From the NCBI GenBank assembly GCA_965198795.1, contig OZ240674.1, positions 1 through 64,000 on the forward strand: 64,000 bases of DNA, in the 5' to 3' direction. Source of the stretch: G965198795 sp965198795 (GTDB lineage Bacteria; Pseudomonadota; Alphaproteobacteria; Rhodospirillales; Casp-alpha2). Numbering within the stretch: position 1 is the stretch's first letter; every line of letters begins with the position of its first letter. A program made the translations under genes and the position numbers. Positions 22,907 through 33,385 of this stretch are shown one piece after another. The notes below the pieces were generated by a model. The model made no database searches and was not told the DNA's origin. It was given only the letters and a program-made list of their open reading frames with translations.

Positions 22907-23686
22907 ATGAGCCTTTCTCTCAGTCATACGGTCATTGGCGACGGCCCGCCGCTGGTCATTCTGCATGGCTTGTTCGGCAGCAAACGGAACTGGACCAGCG
23001 TCGCCAAGGCGCTGTCCGGGCGCCACGCCGTCTATTGCCTGGATCTGCGCAATCACGGCGACAGTCCGTGGGATGCGTCCATGAGCTATGACGCCATGGC
23101 GGCCGACGTTTCCCTCTTCATCCGGAAACTGGACGCGGGGCCGGTCACGTTGATCGGCCATTCCATGGGCGGCAAAACAGCCATGACCGCAGCCCTTTCA
23201 AACGGCGGCTTGATCGAGAAGCTGGTCGTTGTCGATATCGCCCCGTCCGCCCGCGCGGGCGGCGTGTTCGCTGATTATGTCAAGGCCATGTCGGACATGG
23301 ACGTCGCGGGCATGAAAACCCGGAGGGACGCGGATTCCGCGCTCAGCGTCCACATTCCCGAAGCCCCCATTCGGGCTTTCCTGCTTCAGAATCTGGAACC
23401 CAACGAGGCTGGCGGGTTTCGCTGGAAACCGAATCTGAACGGTATTGGCGACGGCCTCTCCAACATTCTCGACTTTCCTGAAATGGAGAACGAAAGCGCC
23501 TATGAAAAACCGGCGCTGTTCTTGAGCGGCGGTAATTCCGACTATATCGGTCCCCAACACGCGGGCGAGATGGGCCGCTTGTTTCCAGCCCACACCTTGG
23601 AAGTGATCCCGGATGCGGGGCATTGGCTCCACGCGGAAAAACCCGCCGAGTTCATAACCGCCGTTTACAGGTTCCTGAACCCGTAA
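22907..23686 (+). CDS. Alpha/beta hydrolase, YbfF-like esterase
   Basis: A 259-residue cytoplasmic alpha/beta hydrolase. The oxyanion region HGLFGSKRNW is followed by the nucleophile elbow GHSMGGK (Ser near residue 87). The late catalytic His is in DAGHWLHAEKP. The pattern HGLFGS-x-RNW matches the YbfF/ABHD11 esterases. It starts 11 bp after the M23 gene, so the two are likely cotranscribed. The physiological substrate is unknown. Confidence 0.85.
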   Translation: MSLSLSHTVIGDGPPLVILHGLFGSKRNWTSVAKALSGRHAVYCLDLRNHGDSPWDASMSYDAMAADVSLFIRKLDAGPVTLIGHSMGGKTAMTAALSNGGLIEKLVVVDIAPSARAGGVFADYVKAMSDMDVAGMKTRRDADSALSVHIPEAPIRAFLLQNLEPNEAGGFRWKPNLNGIGDGLSNILDFPEMENESAYEKPALFLSGGNSDYIGPQHAGEMGRLFPAHTLEVIPDAGHWLHAEKPAEFITAVYRFLNP

Positions 23687-23883
23687 GAGCCAGCGCCCGC
23701 CGGCGCCCGCGTCCCGCCTTTCGCCCGCGCGGGCCAGACAGGAACCGCTTAACGGCTTCAACGAGACCGGCGGTCATTTCGTCACCATCATTGGAAATTC
23801 TCGCCGCCGTCCAAGCCTTATCGGCGCCGTCTTCCAAGCGGGACGAAACGCCGATGGCCGCACTCGAGACGCCACCGCCCGCT

Positions 23884-24312
23884 TTACCGTCTTGACCGGC
23901 CGGATGTGTGATCTCCGCCGCGGCATATGCCGGGCGCCGTATTCAGTAAACCGCCGGCAAGGGTGCGGTTGATGTCCGCCAACAGCGTCAAGGGTTGGGC
24001 GGACACCTCCGCCGCCGCTCTTCGGGATGTTTGCTCGACAAAAACCGATAGCGACAACACGCTCCGGCGCATGTCGTCCGTGAGCCGGCCGCCGGGGGCG
24101 GACGCATCGGCGCGCAGAACGTTCCAAAGTTTGACGTTCCCTTTGAGCGCCCGGACGACGGGAAGGCGCTCGCTTGGCGTCCTGGCCGCGTTGGCCAAAA
24201 GCCGGGCGGCGTACAGCAACGCCCGTGCGCCGTCCTCGCGTCCGCCGGGCGCGAGGTGCTGGGTTCGCCGATAGGCCAGAAGCCTGGCGTGAGCGCTGTG
24301 ATGAAACGTCAT
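23884..24312 (-). CDS. flaF: Flagellin synthesis regulator FlaF
   Basis: A 142-residue protein whose central part (LLYAARLLANAAR, then LKGNVKLWNVLRADAS and ADINRTLAGGL) matches FlaF, which promotes flagellin translation or secretion in alphaproteobacteria. The last 15 residues are basic and poorly conserved. It is located 3 bp after the flagellin-like gene, so the two form a transcription unit. The match is by pattern rather than by strong motifs, so confidence is moderate. No other flagellar genes are in the window. Confidence 0.62.
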   Translation of the reverse strand: MTFHHSAHARLLAYRRTQHLAPGGREDGARALLYAARLLANAARTPSERLPVVRALKGNVKLWNVLRADASAPGGRLTDDMRRSVLSLSVFVEQTSRRAAAEVSAQPLTLLADINRTLAGGLLNTAPGICRGGDHTSGRSRR

Positions 24313-24315
24313 GGC

Positions 24316-25032
24316 CTAGTTCTCGCCGAGGAACAGGTTGGAAAGCGAAAATTGCGCGCCGGCGGCGAGCGAGAATCCAGACAACGCCAGTTGGTCACGC
24401 AGTTGAACGGCGACGGACTGAGCGGCCAGTTCGGTCAGGTTTGAATTCACCAAGAGCCCCGACGCCGTTGTCAACGTATCGCCCAGGTTATTGGCAAAAT
24501 CGAACTGGACGTCCAGGCCGCCAATGTCCAACGCCGCGTTGAACTCGGCCACGCGGAGTTGTTCAATGGCGGCGCCGACGGCGCTTCCCGCCGACTCAAG
24601 CCCGGTATCCGTCACGAACCCATCGAAGCCGGCGGACAAACCGGCGTCAGTTCCGGCGAGATCCCTCAACTGGGTGCTGATGATATCGAACTGCCGGGCC
24701 AGCGTGGAAATCCTGGCCGGGTCGTCCGACGCGCGCGCCAGGTTGACGATTCCTTGTAACTGGCCCGCCAACTCTCGCGCCGCGTCGAGCGTGATCAAAT
24801 CGCTCTCGACGGCGTTCAATTGCAACTCGAGTCTGCTCGCCCTTTCGCCCAACGCGGCCGCCTGATTGGACAAGCTGCTGGCCAACGCGAAATCAGACGG
24901 ATCATCGGCGAATGACGAGACCGACCGGCTTGACGCGATCTGGTCCGCAATGGCCGCGCGCGTTTCCACATTCCGCTCCAAAAACAGCAGAATGGCGCGC
25001 TGGGACGTGTCAATGGTCGCGATATCGGTCAT
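24316..25032 (-). CDS. Short flagellin-like protein
   Basis: A 238-residue protein with flagellin-type ends. The N-terminal helix region (about 20-75) includes SRSVSSFADDPSDFALASSL, the place of the flagellin RVNSAADD block. The C-terminal helix (about 195-238) reads LTELAAQSVAVQLRDQL and ends SLSNLFLGEN, like flagellin C-termini (...SILSLF). The surface domains D2/D3 are nearly absent, as in the short flagellins of some alphaproteobacteria. GGAAAAC precedes the ATG. It is followed by flaF. It could be a minor flagellin or a hook-associated-like subunit. Confidence 0.68.
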   Translation of the reverse strand: MTDIATIDTSQRAILLFLERNVETRAAIADQIASSRSVSSFADDPSDFALASSLSNQAAALGERASRLELQLNAVESDLITLDAARELAGQLQGIVNLARASDDPARISTLARQFDIISTQLRDLAGTDAGLSAGFDGFVTDTGLESAGSAVGAAIEQLRVAEFNAALDIGGLDVQFDFANNLGDTLTTASGLLVNSNLTELAAQSVAVQLRDQLALSGFSLAAGAQFSLSNLFLGEN

Positions 25033-25057
25033 TGTTTTCCGTAAAATGCTTACATTC

Positions 25058-25099
25058 CGCCCGAAAGCGGAATCAACTCGCCCAAAAGCGTAATCAACT
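25058..25099. repeat. Two tandem 21-bp copies upstream of the flagellin gene
   Basis: CGCCCGAAAGCGGAATCAACT is followed directly by a copy with two changes. The block ends 26 bp before the flagellin start codon and could be a regulator-binding array or a slippage product. Confidence 0.55.
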
Positions 25100-25179
25100 C
25101 AAGGTGAGGACACAGTGCAAACCGTCACAAAATCGAAACGAACAACCGTTTTGGACAGCCGCCACGAACAAAGACCGCG

Positions 25180-27777
25180 TTACGCCGCTTCCGCCTCAAT
25201 CACCTCTCCGTTGACGGACAGGCGTCCATCGCGGGTGGAGACGCTCACAGTCGCCCCGTCAGCCACCTTGCCTTCAAGAATAAGCCCGGCGAGCGGGTTC
25301 TGAAGTTCTTTTTGAATAACCCGCTTCAAGGGACGCGCTCCATAAACCGGATCGTAACCCTTGTCCGCCAACCAATCGATGGCGGACGAGTCCAGGTCCA
25401 ACTTGACGCCACGGTCTTCCAGCAACCCCTTCAAGCGGCCCAGCTGGATTTCAACGATGCCGCCCATGTGCTCGCGGAACAGACGATGGAACAGAATGAT
25501 CTCGTCCAACCGGTTCAGAAATTCGGGCCGGAATGATTGCCGGACGACTTCCATAACCAAGGGCCGGACAGCATCGGTGTCCTCGCCGTCCGCCTGATTG
25601 CCAAGAACCTCGCTTCCCAGATTCGACGTCATAATGATCAAGGTGTTGCGGAAATCGACCGTATGACCCTGACCGTCGGTCAGGCGGCCGTCATCCAGCA
25701 CCTGGAGCAAAACATTGAAGACGTCCGGGTGCGCTTTCTCGATCTCGTCGAACAAGACTACTTGATAGGGACGGCGGCGGACGGCCTCGGTCAACGCGCC
25801 GCCCTCGTCATAACCGACATAGCCGGGAGGCGCCCCAATTAGACGAGCGACGGCGTGCTTCTCCATATATTCGGACATGTCGATGCGGACCATGGCCTGC
25901 TCGTCATCGAACAGGAAGGACGCCAGCGTCTTGGTAAGCTCCGTCTTGCCCACGCCAGTCGGCCCCAAGAAAAGGAATGACCCGATCGGCCGGTTAGGGT
26001 CCTGAAGGCCGGCGCGGGCGCGGCGCACCGCATTGGACACGGCCACGAGCGCTTCCCCCTGGCCGACCACGCGTTTCGCCAGGCCCTCTTCCATGGCCAA
26101 CAGTTTTTCCCGCTCGCCTTGCAGCATCTTATCGACCGGGACGCCCGTCCAGCGCGACACAACCTGGGCGATGTGCTCATCCGAAACGGCTTCCTCCACC
26201 ATGCCGCCGCCGCCGGCTTCCTCGGACTTGGCGAGTTTGCCATGAAGCTTCGGGATCAGGTCGTGTTGCAACTCTCCAGCCGTTTCATAATCACCAACCC
26301 GAACGGCGTCGGCGTGCGCCTGTTGGGCGCGGGCCAGTTCCTCCTTCAGCTTGGTGAGATCGCCGAGAGAGGCTTTCTCGTTCTCCCAGCGCCTTGTCAT
26401 TGCGGTGGCGCGGGCTTCCAGTTCGGCCAATTCCGTTTCCAGCTTGACCAAGCGGTCCTTGGACGCCTTGTCCTGTTCCTTCTTTAGAGCTTCGCGCTCG
26501 ATCTTCATCTGAATGACGCGCCGGTCCAACTCGTCCAGTTCTTCTGGTTTGCTGTCAACCGTCATGCGAACGCGCGACGCGGCCTCATCCACCAAATCAA
26601 TCGCCTTGTCTGGCAAGAACCGATCGGTGATGTAGCGGTTCGACAGCGCCGCCGCCGCGACCACTGCGGCGTCCTGAATCTTCACGCCGTGATGCAGTTC
26701 GTACTTTTCCTTGACGCCCCGCAGAATCGAGATGGTGTCCTCCACCGTCGGCTCGCCCACAAACACGGGCTGGAACCGGCGGGCGAGGGCCGCGTCCTTT
26801 TCCACGTGCTTGCGGTATTCATCGAGCGTCGTCGCGCCGACGCAGTGCAGCTCGCCGCGCGCCAGGGCGGGCTTCAACAGGTTGGAGGCGTCCATCGCTC
26901 CGTCCGCCTTGCCGGCGCCGACAAGAGTGTGCATTTCATCAATGAACAAGATGATTCGACCGTCCGCTGATCTTACCTCCTCAAGCATCGCTTTCAGGCG
27001 TTCCTCGAATTCACCCCGGAACTTCGCGCCCGCGATCATGGCGCCCAAATCCAGCGCCATCAGTTTCTTTTCCTTAAGCGCCTCCGGCACGTCGCCATTG
27101 ACGACGCGGAGCGCCAGGCCCTCGACAATGGCGGTTTTGCCGACGCCCGGCTCGCCGATCAGCACTGGGTTGTTCTTTGTGCGGCGGGACAGCACCTGAA
27201 CCGTCCGGCGAATTTCCTCATCCCGGCCGATTACCGGGTCAAGCTTGCCCTCAATGGCTTGTTGAGTGAGATCTTGGGCGTATTTATTCAGCGCGTCATA
27301 AGAATCTTCCGCGCTTGCGGAATTCGCCTTCCGGCCTTTGCGGAAATCCTTGATCGCGGCGTTCAGTTCTTGGGGCGTGACGCCGGCGTCCTTGATTACC
27401 TTGGCGGCGTCCGTGCCGCTCGCAAGCGCCATGGAAAGCAGCAGAATCTCCACCGTGACAAAACTGTCACCAGCTTTCTCGGCCGCCTTCTCCGCCTGAT
27501 CGAACAGCTTGGCGGTCTCGGAGCCAAGATAGATTTGCCCCGCGCCGGAACCCTGAACCTTTGGGATGCGTTTCAACGCACCCTCGGTCAAGTTCAGCGC
27601 GCGCTTGGCGTTGCCGCCCGCGTGCTCAATCAAACTCGCGCACAAGCCTTCCTTGTCATCCAGCAGAACTTTCAGGACGTGCAGTGGAACGAACTGCTGG
27701 TGCCCCTCGCGCAAGGCCAGCGATTGCGCTGATTGGATGAAGCCCCGCGAGCGCTCCGTATAGTGCTCAAAATCCAT
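25180..27777 (-). CDS. clpB: ATP-dependent disaggregase ClpB
   Basis: A Hsp100 chaperone that works with DnaK to dissolve aggregates. Order: N-domain ([18 protein letters not shown]...), first AAA+ module with GEPGVGKTA, the coiled-coil M-domain around residues 400-525, and second AAA+ module with GPTGVGKTE. The C-terminus is GEVIEAEAA. Two nearby ATGs exist; AAGGGG touches the ATG at 27783 but is well spaced for 27777, so I choose 27777 (865 residues), which agrees with the family N-terminus. No clear sigma-32 promoter could be found upstream by eye. Confidence 0.97.
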   Translation of the reverse strand: MDFEHYTERSRGFIQSAQSLALREGHQQFVPLHVLKVLLDDKEGLCASLIEHAGGNAKRALNLTEGALKRIPKVQGSGAGQIYLGSETAKLFDQAEKAAEKAGDSFVTVEILLLSMALASGTDAAKVIKDAGVTPQELNAAIKDFRKGRKANSASAEDSYDALNKYAQDLTQQAIEGKLDPVIGRDEEIRRTVQVLSRRTKNNPVLIGEPGVGKTAIVEGLALRVVNGDVPEALKEKKLMALDLGAMIAGAKFRGEFEERLKAMLEEVRSADGRIILFIDEMHTLVGAGKADGAMDASNLLKPALARGELHCVGATTLDEYRKHVEKDAALARRFQPVFVGEPTVEDTISILRGVKEKYELHHGVKIQDAAVVAAAALSNRYITDRFLPDKAIDLVDEAASRVRMTVDSKPEELDELDRRVIQMKIEREALKKEQDKASKDRLVKLETELAELEARATAMTRRWENEKASLGDLTKLKEELARAQQAHADAVRVGDYETAGELQHDLIPKLHGKLAKSEEAGGGGMVEEAVSDEHIAQVVSRWTGVPVDKMLQGEREKLLAMEEGLAKRVVGQGEALVAVSNAVRRARAGLQDPNRPIGSFLFLGPTGVGKTELTKTLASFLFDDEQAMVRIDMSEYMEKHAVARLIGAPPGYVGYDEGGALTEAVRRRPYQVVLFDEIEKAHPDVFNVLLQVLDDGRLTDGQGHTVDFRNTLIIMTSNLGSEVLGNQADGEDTDAVRPLVMEVVRQSFRPEFLNRLDEIILFHRLFREHMGGIVEIQLGRLKGLLEDRGVKLDLDSSAIDWLADKGYDPVYGARPLKRVIQKELQNPLAGLILEGKVADGATVSVSTRDGRLSVNGEVIEAEAA

Positions 27778-27958
27778 TTTCATGCCCCTTCGTCCGGCGA
27801 CATCGACGTGGGGGTCCCTAGTCGTAGGCAACCCCGGTTTTCATAAGATTAATATGTTTCGCGGAAAGCCCGCCGCAATGCTCCCGGAAGTACGGTTTGT
27901 TACGAACGGCCGCCTGCCGGCATTGACTTAGCGGGCGCGACCGGCAAGCCTCTCAGCC

Positions 27959-28723
27959 ATGAACATCACAGTTAAAACCATCCAGCGTTACCCGCTAAAA
28001 GGATTCTCGCCTGATCGCATGGACAGCGCCACGCTGGAGAAAGACAGGCGTCTGCCCTTCGACCGGCGCTTCGCCCTCGCTCCTTCGACGACACGCATCG
28101 AGGGCGCGCACGCGCCCTGGACGCCCAAACAGAAGTTCATCGCCCTGTTCCGGCACGAAAAGATCGCGACATTAGAGACCGCTTTCGACGCGGAAACCGA
28201 AACCATTACCGTTCTGCGCGGCGGACGCCGGGTGGCGCGCGGCCAACTGACGTCCGTCATCGGCCGATCCATGCTGGAAGATTTTTTCGCGGCTTACCTG
28301 AGAGACGAATCGCGGGGCCGGCCCAGAGTGGTCGAGGCCGAGCCGGGCGAGGGGCTCACCGACGTGCCGGAACCCATGATTTCCATTATCAGCCTTGCGT
28401 CCGTGCAAGATTTGGGCGAGCGAATCATTCGTCAAACCATTGATCCGCTCCGGTTCCGGGGCAATATCCATCTCGCCGGCGCCAGACCCTGGGAGGAATT
28501 TCAGTGGCTGGGACGGGATATCCGGATCGGCGGGGCCGTGCTGGAAGTCGCCGAGCGGACAAACCGTTGCGCGGCGGTCAATGTGAATCCGGCCACGGGA
28601 ATTCGGGATTTGAATTTGCTGAACGATCTGACAAGAGGGCGCGGCCACGCGGACATGGGAATTTACGCCCGCGTCAAACAAAGCGGGACCATCCGCCAGG
28701 GCGATCCCGTTGAACTTGTCTAG
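27959..28723 (+). CDS. MOSC-domain protein
   Basis: A 254-residue molybdenum-cofactor-sulfurase C-terminal (MOSC) domain protein with MOSC_N start (TIQRYPLKGFSPDRMDSATL) and the domain proper from about 100. The conserved Cys region is ERTNRCAAVNVNPATGIRD near residue 200, where related proteins have the cofactor-binding Cys. Such proteins transfer sulfur to, or reduce substrates at, molybdenum cofactor sites. It is divergent from clpB and has no visible partner. Confidence 0.85.
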   Translation: MNITVKTIQRYPLKGFSPDRMDSATLEKDRRLPFDRRFALAPSTTRIEGAHAPWTPKQKFIALFRHEKIATLETAFDAETETITVLRGGRRVARGQLTSVIGRSMLEDFFAAYLRDESRGRPRVVEAEPGEGLTDVPEPMISIISLASVQDLGERIIRQTIDPLRFRGNIHLAGARPWEEFQWLGRDIRIGGAVLEVAERTNRCAAVNVNPATGIRDLNLLNDLTRGRGHADMGIYARVKQSGTIRQGDPVELV

Positions 28724-29088
28724 GGCGTTATGACATTGGGCGGAGCCGACTCATGGGTTCCAAGGGGTTTGATTCGTCATCCCCGCGCCCGTTCCTTATC
28801 ATTCCGGCGCGGGCGGAAACCCAGCCGAGCGGCCCGCGTCCCGGCTTATCGCGAGTGACGGCCAGTCACGCGTGACAAAGGATGGTCTGGACTCCCGCCT
28901 GCGCGGGAATGACGCTCTGGGGCCGGGTTAGGCCATCATCCAGATCCGCCTGTACGGGAAGGGCGCCTTGGCGCCGGAGGCGTTTCTTTTCAAAGCTCAA
29001 AAGCTCAGGCATCGGTTCCGAAAGGCCGGGCGAAGGGACGTGGATGGCGTCCGGGGCGGACATAAGGCAAGAACCGGCCCAACCAAGG
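28724..29088. repeat. Intergenic region with REP-like hairpins
   Basis: About 365 bp without a gene. It holds the hairpin TCCCGC-CTGC-GCGGGA at 28893-28908 inside a GGACTCCCGCCTGCGCGGG context that recurs in many alphaproteobacterial intergenic regions, and GGCGCC-TT-GGCGCC at 28962-28975. Related sequence appears at 63608-63633. Confidence 0.6.
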
Positions 29089-29706
29089 TCATACGGCGGG
29101 CTGCTCGCCCGCTTCATCATCCGTGTCCATGGACGGCTGCGGAACGGATGGGGCCGCCATGATGACTTCCGCCTCGGCCGCGCCTTCATTATCGGCGCCG
29201 GCGCCGCTCATGGCGGCGCCGCCGGACGCTTCCGCAGCCGCCGCTTCATCTATATCCTCACCGTTGCGCCGACTGCGGCGGCGGACGTTTTGGCGGCGGG
29301 GGCGGTTTTGACGATACTCATCATCGCCGCTGGCGGCTTCGTTTCGCCGTGCTTCGCCGTTGGCGGCGGCCTGGCCGCCTTCCGCCTCTTCAACGTCTTC
29401 CACCTGGTCGTCGTCAGCCGGTTGCGGGCGGCCGTTCCGATACCGGTTTTGCTGAGCGTTTCTATGCTCTTCGCTATTCAAGATGCGATAATAGTGCTCG
29501 GCATGTTGAAAATAACCCTCCGCCAAAATGCGGTCTCCGGCGGACGACGCGTCGCGCGCCAGAACCAGGTATTTCTCCAAAACCTGCTGAGCCGTCCCGC
29601 GCACTTTGACGCTGGGGCCGTTGCTCTCGAAGCTTTGATTCTTGATGGAGCGATGCTTGCCGTTGCCGCGCGAACGCGAACGGCGATTGTTTTGACCTTT
29701 GTTCAT
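29089..29706 (-). CDS. DUF4167 protein
   Basis: A roughly 205-residue protein. The basic, Asn/Arg-rich N-terminus (MNKGQNNRRSRSRGNGK) is followed by the DUF4167 core VKVRGTAQQVLEKYLVLARD and ...AEGYFQHAEHYYRIL at about residues 30-75. The rest is low-complexity acidic and Arg-rich sequence. The family is restricted to alphaproteobacteria and probably binds RNA; function unproven. The start at 29706 agrees with the family, but the frame also opens at 29769, and no strong ribosome site decides it. Confidence 0.85.
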   Translation of the reverse strand: MNKGQNNRRSRSRGNGKHRSIKNQSFESNGPSVKVRGTAQQVLEKYLVLARDASSAGDRILAEGYFQHAEHYYRILNSEEHRNAQQNRYRNGRPQPADDDQVEDVEEAEGGQAAANGEARRNEAASGDDEYRQNRPRRQNVRRRSRRNGEDIDEAAAAEASGGAAMSGAGADNEGAAEAEVIMAAPSVPQPSMDTDDEAGEQPAV

Positions 29707-30174
29707 AACTTTGAGCGATCCATTTACGCGAGTTATGCGGCTTGTCGCGGTGTCGGCCATACCCTTCAACAGACTGCCGGGCGCCGTCGTGAACCCGGTT
29801 AAAATGAAACTGTTGAAATCGACCGGCTCTCGGTCTTTCGAATTCCGTCATTCACCTTGAATGACCGGAGTTTCTTGGAAGTCCCACGTTGTCCCCCAGG
29901 GCGAAAGCCGCCGCGATGGGGAGAAACTAGACCTGTTGCCCCGTGAATCCAATAGTTTTTTGCCTGACGTAATGGTTCGGGCGGTTTGAGACTCCGGCTT
30001 GGTCCCGGAGAGGGTTGTTAAGAACACCAGCATTGGGGCCGATCCTCCGAACCGCCTGACGGGGCGTTATGCCCGCGAGGGCGCGGGGGAATGACGAAAC
30101 GGGGCTGCGGCCCCGACCCGGCAAAGCGTCCCGCATGTATCTGAACCCGCACACCAAGACCAGCGGATAACCGG
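29707..30174. other. Intergenic region between prmC and the DUF4167 gene
   Basis: Holds the possible N-terminal extension of the DUF4167 frame up to 29769 and otherwise no gene. A GTCATTCA / TGAATGAC inverted repeat with a three-base loop lies near 29848-29866. Confidence 0.4.
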
Positions 30175-31029
30175 TCACTTGCCGCGCACGAACCAAAGCG
30201 CCCGCGCACGCCCGGCTAAATCGTTCCGGCTTTCCCGGCGCCGGAAACCTCTCCGTTCGAATACGGAGGCGACGTCTTCCACACGCCCCATCCCGACCTC
30301 CACGGCGACATCGCCGCCTGATTTTAGATGAGCTCCGGCCCCGCGGGCGATCGCCCGGTATGCGTCGAGACCATCATCTCCAGCAAAGAGCGCGGCGGCG
30401 GGCTCATGATCGCGAACATCCGCCGGCAACTCTTCCCGCTCGCCCGCCGGGATATAAGGTGGATTGGAGACGATCAGGTCAAAGGCGCCTTGCACACCCC
30501 CGAACCAATCGCTCCTTCGAAAGTCGGCGTCACAGCCCAGGCGCTCCGCATTGCGCCGGGCGACTTCGAGAGCGCCCTCGGATTCATCGACGCCCAGACC
30601 CAGTATGTCACGCCGCTCGCTCATCAAACTCAACAGAATGCAACCCGTGCCCGAACCCAAATCAAGCACGCGGGGCGACGGGACGTCGCGGAGCGCGTCC
30701 AGACACATTTCGACCAGAATCTCCGTTTCGGGCCGGGGCGTAAGCGTCGCCGCCGTCACTTCGAAATCCAGAGACCGGAACTCCCGGCGCCCCAGAATTT
30801 GCGAAATGGGTTTGTGGGCGAGCCGCTGATCCAGAAACACCGCCAATCTGCCGGACGCCTCGTCAGGCATGATCCGCTCCGGATAACCGATGACATATTC
30901 CGGAGCCTTGCCCAAGGCCTCCGACACCAGCAACCGGGCGTCCAGACGCGCGCCATCTCCGGCCACCTCGCCTAGACGCCGCGCCGTCTCTTCAAAGGCG
31001 CGCCCGACGGTGCCGGGTGGATATCTCAT
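30175..31029 (-). CDS. prmC: Release factor glutamine methyltransferase PrmC
   Basis: N5-glutamine methylation of the GGQ motif of RF1/RF2. The N-terminal helical domain is followed by the SAM-binding VLDLGSGTGCILLSLM near residue 115 and the catalytic SNPPYIPAGE near 185. The ATG at 31029 overlaps the prfA stop by one base (TGATG), so it is translationally coupled to its substrate gene. Typical length of 284 residues. Confidence 0.96.
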   Translation of the reverse strand: MRYPPGTVGRAFEETARRLGEVAGDGARLDARLLVSEALGKAPEYVIGYPERIMPDEASGRLAVFLDQRLAHKPISQILGRREFRSLDFEVTAATLTPRPETEILVEMCLDALRDVPSPRVLDLGSGTGCILLSLMSERRDILGLGVDESEGALEVARRNAERLGCDADFRRSDWFGGVQGAFDLIVSNPPYIPAGEREELPADVRDHEPAAALFAGDDGLDAYRAIARGAGAHLKSGGDVAVEVGMGRVEDVASVFERRGFRRRESRNDLAGRARALWFVRGK

Positions 31030-32099
31030 CAACCGCTGGTTTCCGCCAAGCGCCGGGCCTGGTCTTCGGAAATCAACGCATTGATAATCTCCTCGATATC
31101 CCCCTCAATCACCCGGTCCAGCTTGTGCAGCGTCAGGTTAACGCGATGGTCCGTCACCCGGCCTTGCGGAAAGTTATAGGTGCGGATGCGTTCCGACCGG
31201 TCGCCGGAGCCCACCTGGCCTTTCCGTTGCGCCGCCCGCTCCGCGTCTTTCGCGGCGCGCTCCGCCTCATAGATGCGGGAACGCAGGACGCGCATGGCCT
31301 TTGCTTTGTTCTTGTGCTGGGATTTCTCATCCTGCTGGCTGACGACGATACCCGTCGGCAGGTGCGTGACGCGCACGGCGGAGTCCGTGGTGTTCACCGA
31401 TTGCCCGCCGGGACCGGACGCGCGAAAGACATCGATGCGAAGGTCCTTGTCGTCAATCCGCACGTCCACTTCCTCCGCTTCCGGCATCACCGCGACCGTG
31501 GCGGCGGAGGTGTGGACGCGCCCGCCAGACTCGGTCACCGGGATACGCTGCACCCGATGAACGCCGGACTCGAACTTCAGCCGCGCAAACACATCGCGGC
31601 CCGTCACCGTGGCCGTCGCCTCTTTATAGCCGCCGACGCCATTCTCGCTCAGCGACATCACCTCGAACCGCCAACCGGCCGTTTCCGCATAACGCTGATA
31701 CATGCGGAACAAGTCAGAGGCGAACAAGGCGGCTTCGTCTCCGCCCGTACCGGCGCGGACTTCGAGAATCGCGTTCTTCTCATCGGCGTCGTCTTTCGGC
31801 AACAGCATCAACCGAACCTTGCGCTCAAGCCCCGGCAGGCGCTCTTTCAACTCACGCGCCTCCTCTTCCGCCAGCGCTCTCATTTCCGTGTCGTCGCCCG
31901 CTTCATCGACCATATGCAGCGCGCCGATCAGTTCTTCACGGGCGTCGGTCAACTCATTCACCGCTCCCACGACCGGGGTCAGATCAGCGTATTCCTTCGC
32001 CATCGCGGCAAAGCCCGCGCCACCGCCGCTTTCCGACATCAACGCGGACAGTTCTTTATGGCGATTGACCACCCGGGTCAGATTTTCTTCCAGACTCAT
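31029..32099 (-). CDS. prfA: Peptide chain release factor 1
   Basis: RF1, reading UAA and UAG. The 356-residue length is normal. The codon-recognition domain carries [14 protein letters not shown] and the peptidyl-hydrolysis loop GPGGQSVN contains the GGQ target of PrmC. Its start overlaps the hemA stop by four bases and its stop overlaps the prmC start, giving a tightly coupled hemA-prfA-prmC unit. Confidence 0.97.
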   Translation of the reverse strand: MSLEENLTRVVNRHKELSALMSESGGGAGFAAMAKEYADLTPVVGAVNELTDAREELIGALHMVDEAGDDTEMRALAEEEARELKERLPGLERKVRLMLLPKDDADEKNAILEVRAGTGGDEAALFASDLFRMYQRYAETAGWRFEVMSLSENGVGGYKEATATVTGRDVFARLKFESGVHRVQRIPVTESGGRVHTSAATVAVMPEAEEVDVRIDDKDLRIDVFRASGPGGQSVNTTDSAVRVTHLPTGIVVSQQDEKSQHKNKAKAMRVLRSRIYEAERAAKDAERAAQRKGQVGSGDRSERIRTYNFPQGRVTDHRVNLTLHKLDRVIEGDIEEIINALISEDQARRLAETSG

Positions 32100-33373
32100 T
32101 CAGCCCTCTCCCCGTCCGCCGGACCTTCAAACAGACCGATCAAGAGCTTCTCGACAGCCGTCACATCCAACTCGGACGCCGCCGCAGAAGCGCGTAAATG
32201 CGTTGACGGACCATGCAGCAACCGGCTCATCATCAAATACGTCGCCTTCTCCGCATCGCCGCCCGCGTCCCGAAGCGCGCCCGCCCGTACTTCCTCGAAA
32301 CGCGCGCGAAGAGTGGTGACGGCGGGCGCGGCGTCCCTGCCTTTTCTGTCAACCATGAAATCGTCAACCGCCCTCTCGATCAAAGCGGCGGCGCGCGCGG
32401 CCGCCTGTTCGCGCTCGACAATATTGCGAAGGGCGATCCGCTCCAGATCCGCCAAGTCATAGAGAAACGCGTCATCCAATCGATGAACGGCGGACTCCAC
32501 GTCGGATGGCTGGGCGGTATCCAACAAAAAGATCGGTTTTTGCTTTCGGGCCTTTAGGGCCGCGCGAACCATGTCGGCGGTCACGACGGCGCCTTCCGTG
32601 CCGTGCGCCGCCACAATTACGTCCGCCTCTCGCATGGCGTCCGCCAGGTCCTCATAGTCCCGAACGCTGGCCTCCAGATCACGCGCGCCCCTTTCCGCCC
32701 GGCGGCGGCGGGGATGCGTAAGGACCAGTCTCGAAAGACCGCCCGCCAGCAAATCCCGGGCGACCAATTCGCCCATTTCGCCGTTGCCGATCATCAGGGC
32801 GCTGACACGGGTCAGATCACCGTGAAGTTCCTTGACGAGTTGAACGGCGGAACTCGCGATGGAGACAGGGCCGTCCCCAATGGCCGTTTCCGTCCGGGCC
32901 CGCTTCGCCGCCCCGTAGGCCGCCTGAAACAGGTCATCCAGATAGCCGGACGGCAGGCCAGCGTCCCGCGCCATCTTATGGCACGCCTTCACCTGGCCCA
33001 GCACCTGCGGCTCGCCTAGGACGGAACTTTCCAGCGACGCCGCCACCCGGAACAGATGAAGCGCCGCTTCCCGGTCACGCGCCTGATAGGCCGCCGCAGC
33101 CATCTCGGCGGCGGGCACGCCGGCGTTGTCCGCCAGAACCAGTAACGCAACCCGTCCGGCCTCAACGGGGTCGGCGGCGGCGCCAATGACCTCCACACGA
33201 TCACAGGTGGAAATCACAACGGTTTCGTCCAACCCGGCGCTGCGGAGTTTCAGCACCATGGCGGGGACCGCCTCGTCCTCAACGAACAAGCGGTCTCTCA
33301 AGGTTATGGACGCGGTCTGATGGTTCGCGCCGGCCGCAAAAGGCCGGCGGTTTGTCCGGCGGTCTTCGGGCAT
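32096..33373 (-). CDS. hemA: Glutamyl-tRNA reductase
   Basis: NADPH reduction of Glu-tRNAGlu to glutamate-1-semialdehyde, first step of the C5 route to heme. Order: N-terminal catalytic domain with ISTCDRVEV (nucleophile Cys; family usually STCNRTE), [18 protein letters not shown], Rossmann domain with [17 protein letters not shown], and C-terminal dimerisation helices. At 425 residues it has normal length. It is 12 bp downstream of hisS and overlaps prfA. Most alphaproteobacteria make ALA with ALA synthase, so a C5 enzyme here is unusual; the changed Asn-to-Asp next to the Cys might reflect divergence. Confidence 0.88.
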   Translation of the reverse strand: MPEDRRTNRRPFAAGANHQTASITLRDRLFVEDEAVPAMVLKLRSAGLDETVVISTCDRVEVIGAAADPVEAGRVALLVLADNAGVPAAEMAAAAYQARDREAALHLFRVAASLESSVLGEPQVLGQVKACHKMARDAGLPSGYLDDLFQAAYGAAKRARTETAIGDGPVSIASSAVQLVKELHGDLTRVSALMIGNGEMGELVARDLLAGGLSRLVLTHPRRRRAERGARDLEASVRDYEDLADAMREADVIVAAHGTEGAVVTADMVRAALKARKQKPIFLLDTAQPSDVESAVHRLDDAFLYDLADLERIALRNIVEREQAAARAAALIERAVDDFMVDRKGRDAAPAVTTLRARFEEVRAGALRDAGGDAEKATYLMMSRLLHGPSTHLRASAAASELDVTAVEKLLIGLFEGPADGERAE

Positions 33374-33385
33374 GACGGGCCTTCG

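Noticed and set aside
27784..27958. Sigma-32 heat-shock promoter for clpB
   Set aside because: No CTTG / CCCCAT-like pair at proper spacing could be picked out with confidence.
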